A stretch of 64,000 bases of DNA from Hexactinellida sp. DTS-2022 (Eukaryota > Porifera > Hexactinellida): the NCBI GenBank assembly GCA_028753945.1, contig JAPNXP010000001.1:10840501-10904500 (forward strand), written 5' to 3'. Under the pieces are notes generated by a model that did not search any database, was not told where the DNA came from, and saw only the letters and a program-made list of their open reading frames with translations. Below, piece by piece: positions 22,718 to 34,870 of this stretch (position 1 is the stretch's first letter; each line of letters opens with the position of its first letter). Position numbers and translations under genes: made by a program.

Positions 22718-22900
22718 TCTCTATATTTTGAAAACTCGATTGTTGTGTATTTATTTGTTTGTCCTGATTGTATTAATTTATGTATTAATCGCATCTGTTT
22801 GGGTGGAGACAAACTTCCAAATGTTATAGTTAATTGGCAAGAAATTTGCGGACTCTGAAGACGAATTCCACGTAATATACTAAAGCACTAATTTCCTAGT
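22718..22900 (+). mobile_element. Helitron-like 5' end, family A
   Basis: A|TCTATATTTTGAAAACTCG followed by ATTGTTGTGT, TTTGTTTGTCCTGATTGTA and ACTTCCAAATGTTATAG matches the start of the element at 46070. The 3' end is not located. Confidence 0.6.
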
Positions 22901-23605
22901 TCTATTTGAGTTTATTGTTTAGAAAATAAGTTAACAGATTAATTTTAATTCCAAATGAACGTAGGCTAGCTTTCAAAGGGTTTAAATATTCAATGGGTAA
23001 TATTTGTTATCCGTTTTAACTGTATTTTTTCAGAAACTCTGTTTCATACAATGAGTTCCTAATTATCTTCTTGACCTGGAATTTATACAAAACATATTGG
23101 AATTATATATACAGTTTATAGTATACAAGCTACAAGCTGCAAACAAGCTGCGGGCCTCTTGCAGACCAAAAATATTCATGCGGGCTTTTTTCGGGCCGAG
23201 TAATCCAGCTCCGGGGCGGGTACACTTAATATTGCCACTTCCCAAATTCTTCTTTATTATATATTTCATTTTTCTCACCGCCCCAAATCCTAAATATCTG
23301 GACAGCTATTCATCAGGTTGAAAAAGTACGTTCATGCTAAAGAAATAGCTGAGGTGAGAGCATTTGGGTATACTGAAGGTAGCTTTGACAAGTTACACTT
23401 ATATTTAGTTGAACAGAAAGTACATATATTAGTTATAGAAAATAGCCATTTATTCTCTCTCATATCGAAGAACTCTTCACTCCTGAAATACTGCAGATTA
23501 CTTAGGTGTGATGAGTTTTACGGGAGTTTTTACACACAAAAAAGTCCCAACAACAATCGCGAAGTGCTTTGGAAAACTCTATTCTCAATCTAGACAAGTC
23601 GTAGT

Positions 23606-24597
23606 CAGGGATGGATCCAGCACAAAATATATGAGGGGGTGCAATGCCCAGGGTTTGGCCTTACAATTGTGGACGCCGCCTGAAGCGCCCGCGGATCAAA
23701 TGTGACAGTATTTGGACGTTATTTTTTAAGAACTGCATTTGAGAAAGCAACTTTTAAGAAAGTTGAAATATATTTAATAACGTCTAAGAAATCTATTCTA
23801 AATTCATACATAACTATAAATTAAAAATTAATTAATTAACTATCAATTAATCAACAATCACAATGAATCAACAAAGAGATAACGATTACTTAACGATTTT
23901 CTTGATATTTGAAATAGAACGTTCCTAAAGTACTCACAGAAAAGATAGGGTTAGAGAACTCTCATATATTTCTCTCAACCGATTTCGGAAATTGTGCCAG
24001 TTCCTAACTATAATTTTTGTATTATATTACCATATTCTTGGGAGGGGCAGTGGCGTATCCAGGATTATCATGAGGGGGTTGCAAGGCATTATCCAGGAGC
24101 GCCAGAAGCTTCTATAGGAGTATGATTTTTTGCAAAATTATTATTAGGAGCGCGAAAATTTGGAATCTTCTCCCATACCGTATTACCGTTAACATTAATT
24201 TGTGATTTAGGCGTATGAAAATTGCATCAGACCAATATTAGCAGCGTACTTACAAATTGCTGTATATTACACTGGGGGGTGCTCTGGAGCGAGCGAAGCG
24301 AGCAACGCTAAGAGGGCAATCCCCCCAGAATTTTTTTTAATCTTAGACGCTCAAACATCGATTTACAGCTATTCTTGTCACATAGTAGGAGGAGTGTAAT
24401 ATTGTGCAGTTGTACCAAAGATGTTTAGATGTTTAGATATTATAATAACAACATTTCCCTTTTGGAAACCAGTTATGAGGGGGGTGTTTGACACCCACTC
24501 CCCCCACTGGATACGCCACTGGGGGGGTTCGCACTCCCCCTGAGCCATTATAGGGGGGGTGCAACCCCCCTGAACCCCCCCGGTGGATCCATCCCTG
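23606..24597. mobile_element. hAT element (CAGGGATGGATCC-type), 992 bp
   Basis: Terminal repeats CAGGGATGGATCCAGC and GGTGGATCCATCCCTG with the perfect 8 bp duplication GTCGTAGT (23598-23605 and 24598-24605). Subterminal GGGGGTGCAA blocks are mirrored. A second hAT-like element lies inside it at 24048-24521. Confidence 0.92.
24048..24521. mobile_element. Nested hAT-like MITE (CAGTGGCGTATCC-type)
   Basis: CAGTGGCGTATCCAG and CTGGATACGCCACTG form perfect termini inside the element at 23606. The flanks are G-runs (GGGAGGGG and GGGGGGTT), so an 8 bp duplication cannot be read cleanly. A GCGAGCGAAGCGAGC hairpin lies near 24295. Confidence 0.7.
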
Positions 24598-24985
24598 GTC
24601 GTAGTAATAGAACATCCCTCTGAAAATGAAGATATACTTAGCCCCACATTGCGAAGTACTCTTGTCATATCAAGGAGCATTCTTCCAGTTCTGCTGCGAA
24701 AGAAAAGGTGTTAACTTAGAGAAGGTGTGAACATAACCTGTTAGAAATTCAATCAATTCAGTTTGTCGAACTTTAAAACTTCCCTCTTTTTCAGTATCAC
24801 CTGGAGCCGAGTCTATTATTAAATATTAAAGTGATTTTAATGTAACTTACTTCAATAATATCCTTCATTAATTGGATTTTCTTAATTGCAATGCAATTTC
24901 AGCATTGCGCCCTCTTTTCCGCTTCCTGGAAACCCATGGCGGGTTGTTCTACTTCAACGATTTCTGTCATATCAGGGACAGGTAC

Positions 24986-26085
24986 AGTAAAACATTGGAT
25001 TTAACGACACTCGTTTGGGAAAGCTAAAAAGGTCACTATATGCGATGTGTCGCTAAATCCGAAGTACCTCCAAATATGCATTATATACTTTCTATCCTAA
25101 ATTTATTCATATTTTCATATGGTACAACACTCTTTTGAACACGAACCAATCACAATTGATGAGGTATATATATGATGCTATACAATGTAGTAGTACATGT
25201 GGTTGGATAATAAAATTATATGACGGAATTTTTATGTTTTTCATTAGGCTGGAAAAAACTGGTTATTGAGGACTGCTGCAACCGATTCAACTGACGGTCT
25301 GCCAAGAAATCTTGAATCTCGCGTCCGGACTGACTCTGTTTCTCTGAGTATGGAAGGGTGCGCAAGAACTTCATAACGGTGTCAAGGCATGAGGCAGCAG
25401 TGTCGAATGACGGAGCTGGTAGGTTGGGTTCATCCTCATCGTCTTCATCAACATCTTCATCTTCATCAGGCAAGACTACAGGGTGCAGGATATTAAGAAT
25501 ATCGTCAACTTCGAGACCCTCTGCACCAGGTCCGATTGCCACACCATCATCCAGAGCAACAAAGTCATCGAATGATAAGCCATCCGACACAAGCCCAGCC
25601 TCTTCAGCACTGTTCCAAAGTGATGTGTCGGGCGCTCGGATATCTTCAGTGTCAGCCACATCCTTGAATCCAACGTGCTGATAGCAATGCTTGATGGTTG
25701 CAGGGGTGACATTATCCCAGGACATTTTCTAGGGCCTGGAGCAAGTCAAGTTTGAACTCCGTTTGAGAATCAACTGCCAACAACCGCTTTCTAATCAGAA
25801 AACTCCGGTAGTGGTGTTTGAGGTTCTTGATGATGCCTGCGTCCATGGGCTGAGTCATGGAAGTTGTATTGGGTGGGAGGAAGAAAAGCTTGACATGGGA
25901 CAAGGTTAAGTTCGGATGACCAGAGAAGTTGTCCAGAATCATGGCGATTTTCCTGTCTTCTACTCTCATGGAATTGTTCACCTGCCTTAGCCATTTTTCA
26001 AACTTCTCACTTGTCATCCAAGCGGTCCGGTTGGCATCATACTCCACTGGAAGGTTCAGGACGCCTCGAAAACAGTGGGGGCGCT
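24986..26085 (-). mobile_element. Tigger (pogo) transposon, 3' half
   Basis: The 3' terminus at ~24986 reads CAGTAAAACATTGGATTTAA with the following CGACACTCG. The transposase C-terminal half lies at 25216-26085. At about 26085 the homology stops and Helitron-like sequence (GACAACGATCTATTGG) begins, so the 5' half has been lost or displaced. Confidence 0.85.
25216..26085 (-). pseudogene. Tigger-family transposase, C-terminal half
   Basis: DDE_1-type transposase. In frame from 26085: LNLPVEYDANRTAWMTSEKF, then KIAMILDNFSGHP with the second catalytic Asp, VKLFFLPPNTTSMTQPMDAG and IIKNLKHHYRSFL, the classic pogo/Tigger motif series. The frame changes at about 25720, after which SWDNVTPATIKHCYQHVGF, the usual Tigger C-terminal signature, continues, followed by an acidic stretch DEDEDVDEDDEDEP and a tail to the stop at 25216-25218. 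The N-terminal DNA-binding domains and first catalytic Asp are absent. The acidic tail is common in pogo-like transposases. Confidence 0.92.
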
Positions 26086-26466
26086 GGATAATTTAGTACT
26101 ATGACAACGATCTATTGGTTTTTGAAGAGAAATATTCACATTTTCATCCATAAAGGTGACAATATATGTTAGCCAATTAAATTCGAGTGTTTGTTTAGTA
26201 TAGATAGCTAGACTTCATTCAATTAGTATAAATAGACTCTGCCTAATAGAAACCATTTCTGAGGCTGCAATTTGATTGAGTGCAATTGACGTATTATGAA
26301 ATAACAACATACTGAACTGAATTAAGTACGTGTAATTACAAGTCACAGGTTTAACTATTAATGAATTTTTAAGGAGGGTGAGGCTGCGAAGCGGCCATTA
26401 ATTGTGTTAAGTAGTGTATAACACGAACAAACAAAGGTCGCGAAGCGACCGATACCGAAGGGCTCG
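26086..26466 (+). mobile_element. Helitron-like 3' part, family A
   Basis: Begins with GACAACGATCTATTGGTTTT as in the copy at 33.3 kb, and ends with CGAAGCGGCC and GGTCGCGAAGCGACC palindromes followed by GATACCGAAGGGCTCG at 26466. This copy is followed by C rather than the usual T. Confidence 0.7.
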
Positions 26467-27098
26467 CTTAATTAAAACTCTAATTAATTTATAAAATTTA
26501 ACCCCGATTGTTGTTTGTGTCTATGTTTGATTGTGTGTTTGTTTGTCCGGATTGTATTAATGAGATAAGGGAATAGAAACCACATTGAGATAGAAACTAA
26601 CTCCAAATGTTGTAATAGGAAAAAGAGTATGCTGATTTCGAATTTCCTATTTATAAATTACTAATATGAATATTTATTGATATTATTCAAAAATAGGTAA
26701 ACAAATTAACGAAAATTGAAAATAACCTACAGACTATGTTCCAACGGGTAATACAGGTAAAGAAGCTTGTTTACTGTTGTTGTTTACAAATATGTAAACA
26801 AATTAATAAAATTCAAAATGAACCCAGAAACCAGCTTGAAACTGGTTTTATAGGCAAACTAGTATGCTGATTTCAAATTTCGCACTGAGAAATTTATAAT
26901 ATGAATATTTAGTATTGTTCATAATCAAGAATAGGTAAACAAATCTATTAAAACTAAAAAGAACTAAAAAACTAATTTCCAATTATTATGCTGATTACGA
27001 ATTCAATTTTTTCATATTTAGAATGTAAGTATTTAAGTCCTATTGAATGAAGCGAGACCGCGTAGCGGTTGAGTTATCCGTTGCGAAGCGACCGAGAC
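26467..27098 (+). mobile_element. Helitron-like copy, family A, with internal repeats
   Basis: CGATTGTTGTTTGTG and TTTGTTTGTCCGGATTGTAT match the 5' part of the element at 46070. Two to three copies of a block containing TATGCTGATTTCGAATTTC and AGGTAAACAAATTAA follow. It ends with GTTGCGAAGCGACCGAGACA and AGAAGGGATAG near 27098, an eroded form of the shared 3' end. Confidence 0.7.
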
Positions 27099-27339
27099 AG
27101 AAGGGATAGTCTATTTATATAGTTACCTTCAACGGTTATGCTGGGTATCCAATATGCTGATAACAAATTTGAAATCTCGAGTGCTGACAATAAATTATTC
27201 TAGATTATATTTTAGGGCTGAAACGAATATACCAGGGCTGAAACGAATATACCAAATATACGAATATTATTTTACTCTTTGGACAACAACATTATTTTTG
27301 TGTAGATTGGAGAGCTCGTAATATAAATTCACCGGGGGA

Positions 27340-28015
27340 TTAGAGGTTTATTCCTGGTATAACAGCCTAGATTAACCTCCCCACCCAGTTCAACCCCGGT
27401 ATAATCTGGGCTAGCCTAGATTAACCCCCAGGTATAAACTGGGCTAGCCCAGTTTAAGCCCGGGATTAATTTAGGCTAGCCCAGATTACCCCGATTAGCC
27501 CAGATTAACCCCTTTAGCCTAGATTAACCCCCTTTTTAGGGGTTAATCTTGACTAGCCTAAATTAAACCCAGGTATAGTCGGGACTAGCCCAGACTATAT
27601 CCCGGAGTTAATGGTCAGCAAATCATGATGTTATTTGTTTGTAGAATACAAGCGGGGTGCTATTTATTTCAGTGTTAAACGACGTGCTTGCATGATTCGT
27701 GTCGTATTTCATCAGTGTCTAGCCAAGGTTGTAATGATAATGACTTTTATGATGACAATGGTAAATATCAACCCGTTGAATTGACACTTATACGATGTCT
27801 TAATTTGCTGTTTCAATTACTATAAATATAGAAGAACATAATTACTTGTTCGATCTACCAAATTTATTTACTACATTGTTTTGATGGATGATCAACTCTA
27901 TATTCAAATGTTGCATTTTTGAATACAGGTTATAAACTAGGGGGTTAAAATAGGCTAGCCCAGATTAATTCCCGGCTTAAATTGGGCTAGCCTAGTTTAT
28001 ATCCCAGGGCATAGC
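27340..28015. repeat. Array of CTAGCC/GGCTAG palindromic units
   Basis: From 27340 to 27605 and again at 27940-28012 there are about a dozen units resembling GGGCTAGCCCAGATTAACCC, each centred on GGCTAGCC or TCTAGG-like palindromes. Between them lies ~330 bp of AT-rich DNA. The outer units are in opposite orientation, so the whole may be a transposon with palindrome-rich ends. Confidence 0.75.
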
Positions 28016-28086
28016 ATTCTATACATAAGGGAATGTCGCGCACTAAAATTTCTGGACCAGGGAGTGATTAGTATAGTCAACTAAAT

Positions 28087-28942
28087 CAGGGTTGCCAACC
28101 CTCCCAATTTTTTGCCTTTTTTTCTCCCATCCTCCCGAACTCCCGCCAAACTTTTCAAACTCCCGCTTTTTTGGAAATTGTTTCTATATTATTATTTTAT
28201 GATATACGTATAAGTAAATAACTGGACTTTTTGCTAAAATTAGTCAAGATACGAGTACCAAGGTTTGTTCTACTCATGTATAGTTGTAAGTAGTTAAGAT
28301 TCTTTAGCCAGTACACTGTACTATATTATGTTTTATTTCGAATTTGGATGAAATTCTTAAAAATTTCCCGGATGCCCTTGCGCCAACATCCTCCAGAAAG
28401 TTGTTATACTAGATCCGATGCTGAATTTTTTTCTCGTTTAGTTTATATGTCGATCTATGCAACCACGTGTGGATTAATTAAGTTTACAACACATTTTACA
28501 AATCTGATGGTCTAATCGTCATGAAATACCTTGAAATCTCAAGAAAATGTCCATAAATTACGAGAACTTTGGAAGATATTTAGACTGCTAAATCTACGTA
28601 TATCTGATAAAAAAACATATTTTTTAATTAATTATAATTCATTATTCAAGCTATTTCGTTTTTGTTGTATTATTGCATAGATTGGGTGAATACGAGATAC
28701 GCGGGAAGAAATTTGATAGATAGAACTATCAAAAGAAGCGTTTCCTAATTGTAGATATCCAAACATAAAAAATAATCATATTGTATCGTTCTATTCATGG
28801 TAGATTCAAAATAAATGGCATATATTTTGAGTCTCCCGCTTTTCTCCCGTTTTTTCACCTTCGACCTCCCGATTTTTTGGTAAACTCCCGCCAAAATTGG
28901 CAAAATCTCCCGCTTTTTGGTTTTCAGAGGTTGGCAACCCTG
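28087..28942. mobile_element. hAT MITE (CAGGGTTGCC-type), 856 bp
   Basis: CAGGGTTGCCAACC and GGTTGGCAACCCTG termini with a 7 bp exact direct repeat ACTAAAT (28080-28086 and 28943-28949). Both subterminal regions carry mirrored CTCCCGCC / CCCGCTTTT motifs. No coding. Confidence 0.9.
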
Positions 28943-29169
28943 ACTAAATACGTATATGTAATGCAATTATTCTTCGAAATAAGTAATCCAGGGTGCTTCT
29001 ACTTATGTAATTGTTTTTATAAAGGTGGTCATGTACAAGACGCATATTATTGAGGTACGTGTGTACCACTATGTCGAAATGACGTCACCGTATTGTCTAA
29101 TAGGCAAAATATGCCAAAACTTTGAACGCTTGTAAAATGTTCAATTTCACTTTTTCAAACAAATTGCTG

Positions 29170-29381
29170 TGACTAACCCATCTATTTGTAAATGCAAAAT
29201 TCGTAATCAGCATACTTGTTTACATAATATAACTTGTGGAAGTTAGTCTCTATCTCAATTATAAATGCGGTTTCTATTAGCTATTCCCCCATCACTTTAA
29301 TACAATCCGGACAAACAAGCAAATAAACAAATAAACATACACACAAACAAACACACAACAATCAAATTTTAATATTATAGA
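29170..29381 (-). mobile_element. Helitron-like 5' part, family A
   Basis: Minus strand begins A|TCTATAATATTAAAATTTG at 29381, then GTTTGTGTGTATGTTT, GTTTGTCCGGATTGTAT and TATGCTGATTACGAATTTTG, the family A order. The 3' end is not resolved. Confidence 0.65.
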
Positions 29382-29385
29382 TGTA

Positions 29386-29526
29386 CTGTAGAACTTCGTT
29401 AGTATTAACACCATTTTTGGACCCTTTAAATGATTTTCAATGCAATGATACCGGTAATACGAATTTCGGATAAGGCAAAAATAATCTTTAAGGTCCCTTG
29501 GTGTTCGTATTACCGAAGTTCTACTG
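29386..29526. mobile_element. pogo-type MITE, 141 bp
   Basis: Ends CTGTAGAACTTCGTTAGTAT and TATTACCGAAGTTCTACTG flanked by TA. Its interior (CATTTTTGGACCC, ATACCGGTAATACGAAT) recurs at 19684 and 38826. Confidence 0.85.
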
Positions 29527-29929
29527 TATATATACAGTATATTTATATACAGATTAAGATTTTCTTTACCTAGTAAAGATTGATTTACTAGAGACAGTTT
29601 GTGTATCAATCGTTCTTTTAAAATATGTGTTTTAAATAGATATTATTGTATATACAAAAACTTTCAATCAATTACGTATAACAATGGAAGTTCAATGCAA
29701 TAAAGTAAACTTACTTCTATAACCCTTTCCCTAAATTTTCCCCTCTGGCTTTCAAGCTTGCGAAGTTTCCTTGTTTTCTTTGCAAAAACAAGCTAAAAAT
29801 GAAGAAAATTCAAATATAATTTACATTACTCTTCAGTCTATGTCGTTTCGCGACAGATTATTCAACCACTACTTGGTCTAGCTATGTATATTTCTATAAT
29901 AACAACAACAAATATTCAGATTATCTTGT

Positions 29930-30448
29930 GTATTAATTGCGAGTGTTTTTTTTGTTTGTTTGTTCGGAATTGATTGAAGAACTAGTAAGTGCTACAGACT
30001 TGAAATTTGGTAGGGGAATGGGAAATAGTGTATCTAGGAACAAGTTCTAATATCTTAGAAAAATATTTACATCTTCCCTCTCAAAAGGTGCCAAAACTTT
30101 AAATGTTAATTGTTAATTATATAATGCGTAACTGAGACTACAATTTTATTGGCTGAAAGAATAAACCTCAAATAATGCTGGCCAATTCATTTGACCAATA
30201 AATTTTACCCTACAAGTTAGTTCTGTGAATACTCCCATTATTTGCATAAATAGTCATTGAACCTTTAAACTATATACAAAAAACTTGACGTAAGGAAAGG
30301 GGATGTATAATTTTCGTTAAATTCCCGTTACATTCCACAGTATTTAAATACAATCGGCATAACATTTGAAAAGGTTTTTGCTTTGAATACAAGTGAGGGC
30401 CGCAGGCTCGAGTGCAAGTTGTAAGAACGCGTAGCGCGGACGAGTAAC
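29930..30448 (+). mobile_element. Helitron-like repeat, family B
   Basis: Contains TTGTTTGTTTGTTCGG, AATTGATTGAAGAACTAG, GCTACAGACTTGAAATTTGG, and a GC-rich 3' part with AACGCGTAGCGCGGACGAG ending near 30448. The same series appears in reverse at 11800-12570 and 42360-42610. Confidence 0.65.
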
Positions 30449-31390
30449 TTGTAATGTATAATTACTCAATTCGTATGCAGGATCCATGTTTACCTATTGT
30501 AACCGTTGGAAGCTCATTATGAATTTTCATCAATTTGGTTACACATTTAGCCAATAACAACAAAAATAAATATTCATATTAGACATTTTTACATGCAAAA
30601 TTGGGAATCAGCATACTGGTTAAACCTGTTTGAAGTAATTGTCTATGTATATTTTAATTATTTTTTATATCCAATAATAACAACAAGCATACTTTGCATT
30701 TTTGCGTTACGCGACTTCACACACGAAGTTGTCCGCAGAAGGCACTTCGGGCGTCTCATAAATTACATTTAACTAATAACAGTTGTTAATTTTACAGAAT
30801 ATACATTTCAAATTTTGTATATTATATTTTGAAAACAATAGATAAATGTTCTTAACAATATCATGTTCGGAATCAGCATAATATTTCATTTCCCATTTAT
30901 TCAAGCTGCTAAAACAGTTTTCAAAGGTTTTACTATATATATATATACAAGCTGCTCTCCCGCGCTACGCTCCTACTTAGATCTTGCTCTCGGGCATGCG
31001 GTCCTTGCGTATTTCAAGCAAATATACACCCCCTTCCTTACGTCATGCTTTTTCCAATAAGTAATACAAAAAGAATGGATTGTCACGTTGTTAAAATCCT
31101 TACCACCTTGGAAACGTTACATAGCGCCTAAATGCTCCATACACAGGTTAATTTTTATAAGGGAAATCATCTAGAAAATATGTTTTTGGCCGAGAATAAA
31201 GGTTACTATTCAAGAAATTAAGAGAACCACAATGCAATTCCCAATATATTATACATGTATTTATTATTTATAAATACAAGACAATATATAAATTGATATA
31301 TGTATGAACAGCTGTTCATATGTGACTGCAACTAATATATTAGTATGTACGAGAAGAAAATAAATAAATCCGGACGGATAAAGACAATTA
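30449..31390. other. Mixed repeat debris, no gene
   Basis: Fragments with TCAGCATACTGG and AATATTCATATTAGA match the internal block of family A. A second GC-rich tract (CCCGCGCTACGCTCC) near 30960 resembles a family B 3' part. No coding sequence is supported. Confidence 0.45.
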
Positions 31391-31394
31391 AAAA

Positions 31395-31425
31395 ACACTA
31401 TACTATAGTATAGTCGGCACAGTAA
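31395..31425. repeat. Solitary R1 minisatellite unit
   Basis: One copy of ACTATACTATAGTATAGT followed by CGGCACAGTAA, as in the arrays at 3.9 and 55.9 kb, immediately before the palindrome array. Confidence 0.85.
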
Positions 31426-31479
31426 CAAGTAATTTATTATACAATATAAGGCATTATTCATATTATGTATATGTTATGT

Positions 31480-32098
31480 CGATTTTGTCAAATAGTCGAT
31501 TTTACAAAATCAACATCCAAAATGTCGATTTTGTAAAATCAACATACAAACTTAAGTTTAATTTGTAAAATAGTTGATTTTATAAAATCGACATTTCAAA
31601 ATGTCGATTTTATAAAATCAACATTTTAAATTAGTTGATTTTGTAAAATCGACATTTCAGAATGTTGATTTTACAAAATCAACATTTTTCATTAGTTGAT
31701 TTTGCAAAATCAACATTCTGAAATGTTGATTTTGTAAAATCGACTTTTCAGAATGTCGATTTTTACAAAATCAACTAGTTAGAAATGTCGATTTTACAAA
31801 ATCAACTAATAAAAAATGTTGATTTTATCAAATCGACATATTTTATTCGTTGATTTTGCAAAATCACCCTGGAATATTTTTTCATTCTAGTAAAAAAAAT
31901 TATTTTTTGGTAAAATTTTCTTCATACAAGTCGGTATATACTTGGATGAAGTGAATTCTGAACAAAACGCAATAAAACCTAGGCCTATCCGAGTAATATA
32001 GCCAAAGTCGAACACTTGTTTTAGTTCCGTTGATTCATGTTGATTTTGTAAAATCGACATGTTGATTTTGTAAAATCAACATTTGACAAAATCGACAT
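31480..32098. repeat. Array of 20 bp palindromes (GATTTTNNAAAATC)
   Basis: Roughly twenty units of the form TGTTGATTTTGTAAAATCAA or TGTCGATTTTACAAAATCGA, densely packed at 31480-31870 with three more at 32040-32098. Each unit is itself a near-perfect palindrome, and units vary between TCGATTTT and TTGATTTT. Flanking copies face each other across 31870-32040, so this may be the terminal structure of a fold-back element. Confidence 0.88.
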
Positions 32099-32189
32099 AA
32101 CATATATTTAACTTACATCAATCTTCTGCGTTACTATAGTAAACAGAATTAGGTAAATCAAACAAAATAAAAGGGCAGAGGTATCACAG

Positions 32190-32343
32190 CAGCATTTCTC
32201 AACCTTTTTCAGTCTGTCTCCCCCTTAGCGAATCGCGGCAATTCCCATCGCCCCCCTCCGATTGTATTCTATTGCACTGACCGGAGGGCGGGTTCCATTT
32301 ATAAGTCAAACCGCCATTTTATCGCCCACGTTGAGAAACACTG
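32190..32343. mobile_element. hAT MITE (CAGCATTTCTCAACC-type), 154 bp
   Basis: CAGCATTTCTCAACC and CGTTGAGAAACACTG termini; 8 bp duplication TATCACAG / TATTACAG (32182-32189 and 32344-32351, one mismatch). The TTCTCAACC core is characteristic of a widespread hAT terminus type. Confidence 0.88.
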
Positions 32344-33198
32344 TATTACAGTGTTGTATCCAAACATGCCCCATATATTTTAGGCGTACAACTTTCAGGA
32401 TAGAACCCCTACACTGGGGACCATTTTCAAATATATATTGACAAATATTTACACACCTTTTTTGGGGCCTTTAGACCTGTTGTATGACAGTTTACTACCA
32501 TGACAGACTTACTACCTCTATTACTAGTACCATGGATGTTCTCTATCCATGACAGATTTACTACCTTACATGACAGAATTACTACCCTTTGATCATGACT
32601 TGACTATTACTATGCACTTTTAATGGTTTCTTTCTTTCTTCTACTTGACTAAATACAAACAGCATTCAAAATATTAGGAAATGGTAATTTATTTATATTA
32701 TTTATTTTACTCATCGATTTAAGAAAGTACACAAATTATAGTCTTGATTCAAGAAATCACATACAATAATGAATATCTCTGAATTTTCAAAGTTTGTGAA
32801 TTTTCTTTCCCATGTAATTTTGCCGAGCGATTTATTGAACTCAACAAAATTCGCGAGACGATATTTTCAATGCGTGCCTCAGGCTATCAACTTGGTGAAG
32901 TTATTGAACATGATACATATCGTACGACAACTTTTTTTTACACAGACAGGTTAGTGATGCAATGATTATTGAGTAAAGCGATACGGTTTTTGACAGCTAA
33001 TACATTATCAGATTTCCCAATATGTTATGTATTGTTAAATCCATTAAAGATCCTATCTCCGATGTTAGAATAATTATCTATTTGCTATACCGTTCACAAT
33101 GCTATACATATTAATTAACCTAGTAAATAATGAATACGGGGAAGGCGGATGTGGAAATGTCAATAATATAGATATTTGAGCAAGTCAAATTCAATAAA

Positions 33199-34870
33199 TC
33201 TATCTATCTATATATTAAAAGCGGAATTGTTGTTTGTGTGTGTGTGTGTGTGTGTTTGGATGTTTGTCCGTAATTAATTGGAAAGACTACGAGTCCCAGT
33301 AAGCTGAAAATTTGTATACAGGGGTAATTTTGTACTGCGACAACGATCTATTGGTTTTTGAAACAAAATAACGGGATTATGACGTCACAGTTGCGAAAAA
33401 CAGATATTTTGTACTAGCTTCCCAATTTTGCTCCGATCTGTAGAAAATTCAAATCATTAGACGTACACTAAATTTCTACACCTGATAGCAGTTCACGAAT
33501 TCCCATTTTACTTCTGATTGTGACACAGTTAATTAATTAGTCCCTGCACTAATCAACCATAAATAGTGTATCGTACCAACACAGGTATAGCAAAGTGCAA
33601 GTGTGTGTTTGTGTGTTTGTGTGTCCAGAATTAATAGGAAAGACTACGAGTCCTAGAAAGCTGAAAATTGGCATGCAGGGGTAACTTTACTCGCTGACAA
33701 CGATCTATTGGTTTTCTAAGCTAAATAACGGGATTATGACGTCATAAACGCACATATTTGAGAATAATTCATTCAGTTTTTATTCGATTCGCCCACAATT
33801 TTCGATAATAACACAACATGCAATGAGACACACGTATACCAATTTATGGGAATGTGACGTCACGTAGGAACTAATTTGGATACAGCTCTTACACTTTTGT
33901 TTCAATCGACAAATAATTTTGTCACATTATAAAACAGAATGTATTGCATGTCTCTAGAAATTTTTATAATTTTCGCTTTTACTCTGAGCCAGGCAATAAC
34001 AAAAATGTAACCTCCAATTGCTGCATCATTGCATATATTGAGGTTTATGATTTAATCTTCACCTACAATATTTCCGAAATTGCATACTTGATTAATCCAG
34101 TTTGGCTTCCATCAGTTTGTTTCTATTCGTGATGTATTTAGATTACGTCAATGACATAAGTATGCTTAATATTACTATCAATCTGATTTGTTTTGTTAAG
34201 TAATCTAAGATTTTGGTTCTGCTTAACGATGAGATTTATTATGTTAATTATTCCTATCAATTAAATTAAATAATTCACTAACCCAGCTCCTACAAAATAT
34301 ATATAGTTATGGAGGGATGTATAAATGTTTATTACTATTAAATCAAATAGTTTGCAACCCTGAATGTACCTCTGCATAATAATGGTTTAATGGTGAGAAT
34401 AAGACCGCGAAGCGGTCTTATTCTCATCTTTAAACCATTATTATGCAGAGATTAAATCCAGAGTTGGTAAATTACTTTGCAATTTACTGAAATTAACTAA
34501 TTGCGTATAATTTACCAACACATGTCTCAATTTATTTGAGCTAACAAGCTAACGTTTTAATATAGCTGAACGAGCTACCCTTAAGAATTATTGAGCTATT
34601 AATTAACTAATAATTATTAACTAATGAGCAATGAGAATAACTTACAAACATAATTTCCCAAAACAAATTACAGTAACTAATCAAAACCAAAAATGAATTT
34701 TAGGCACGGCACAGGTGAACTCATCATTAATATTATTGCTTTGGGGAGGGAAAGGCCGCGAAGCGGCCGTTAATTGTATTGCGTAGTGCCTAAGACGAAC
34801 GAACAAAAGTCGCGAAGCGACTTTTGTGAGAGAGTGATCCGTCGCGAAGCGACCGAGACCGAAGGGCTCG
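33199..34870 (+). mobile_element. Helitron-like element, family C, copy 1
   Basis: Starts A|TCTATCTATCTATATATTAA with AGCGGAATTGTTG and a TG run, contains GACTACGAGTCC and CGATCTATTGGTTTT blocks twice (33290 and 33645), a ~40 bp-arm hairpin at 34374-34450 built on GACCGCGAAGCGGTC, and ends with GGCCGCGAAGCGGCC, GTCGCGAAGCGAC and GAGACCGAAGGGCTCG at 34870. Confidence 0.82.
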
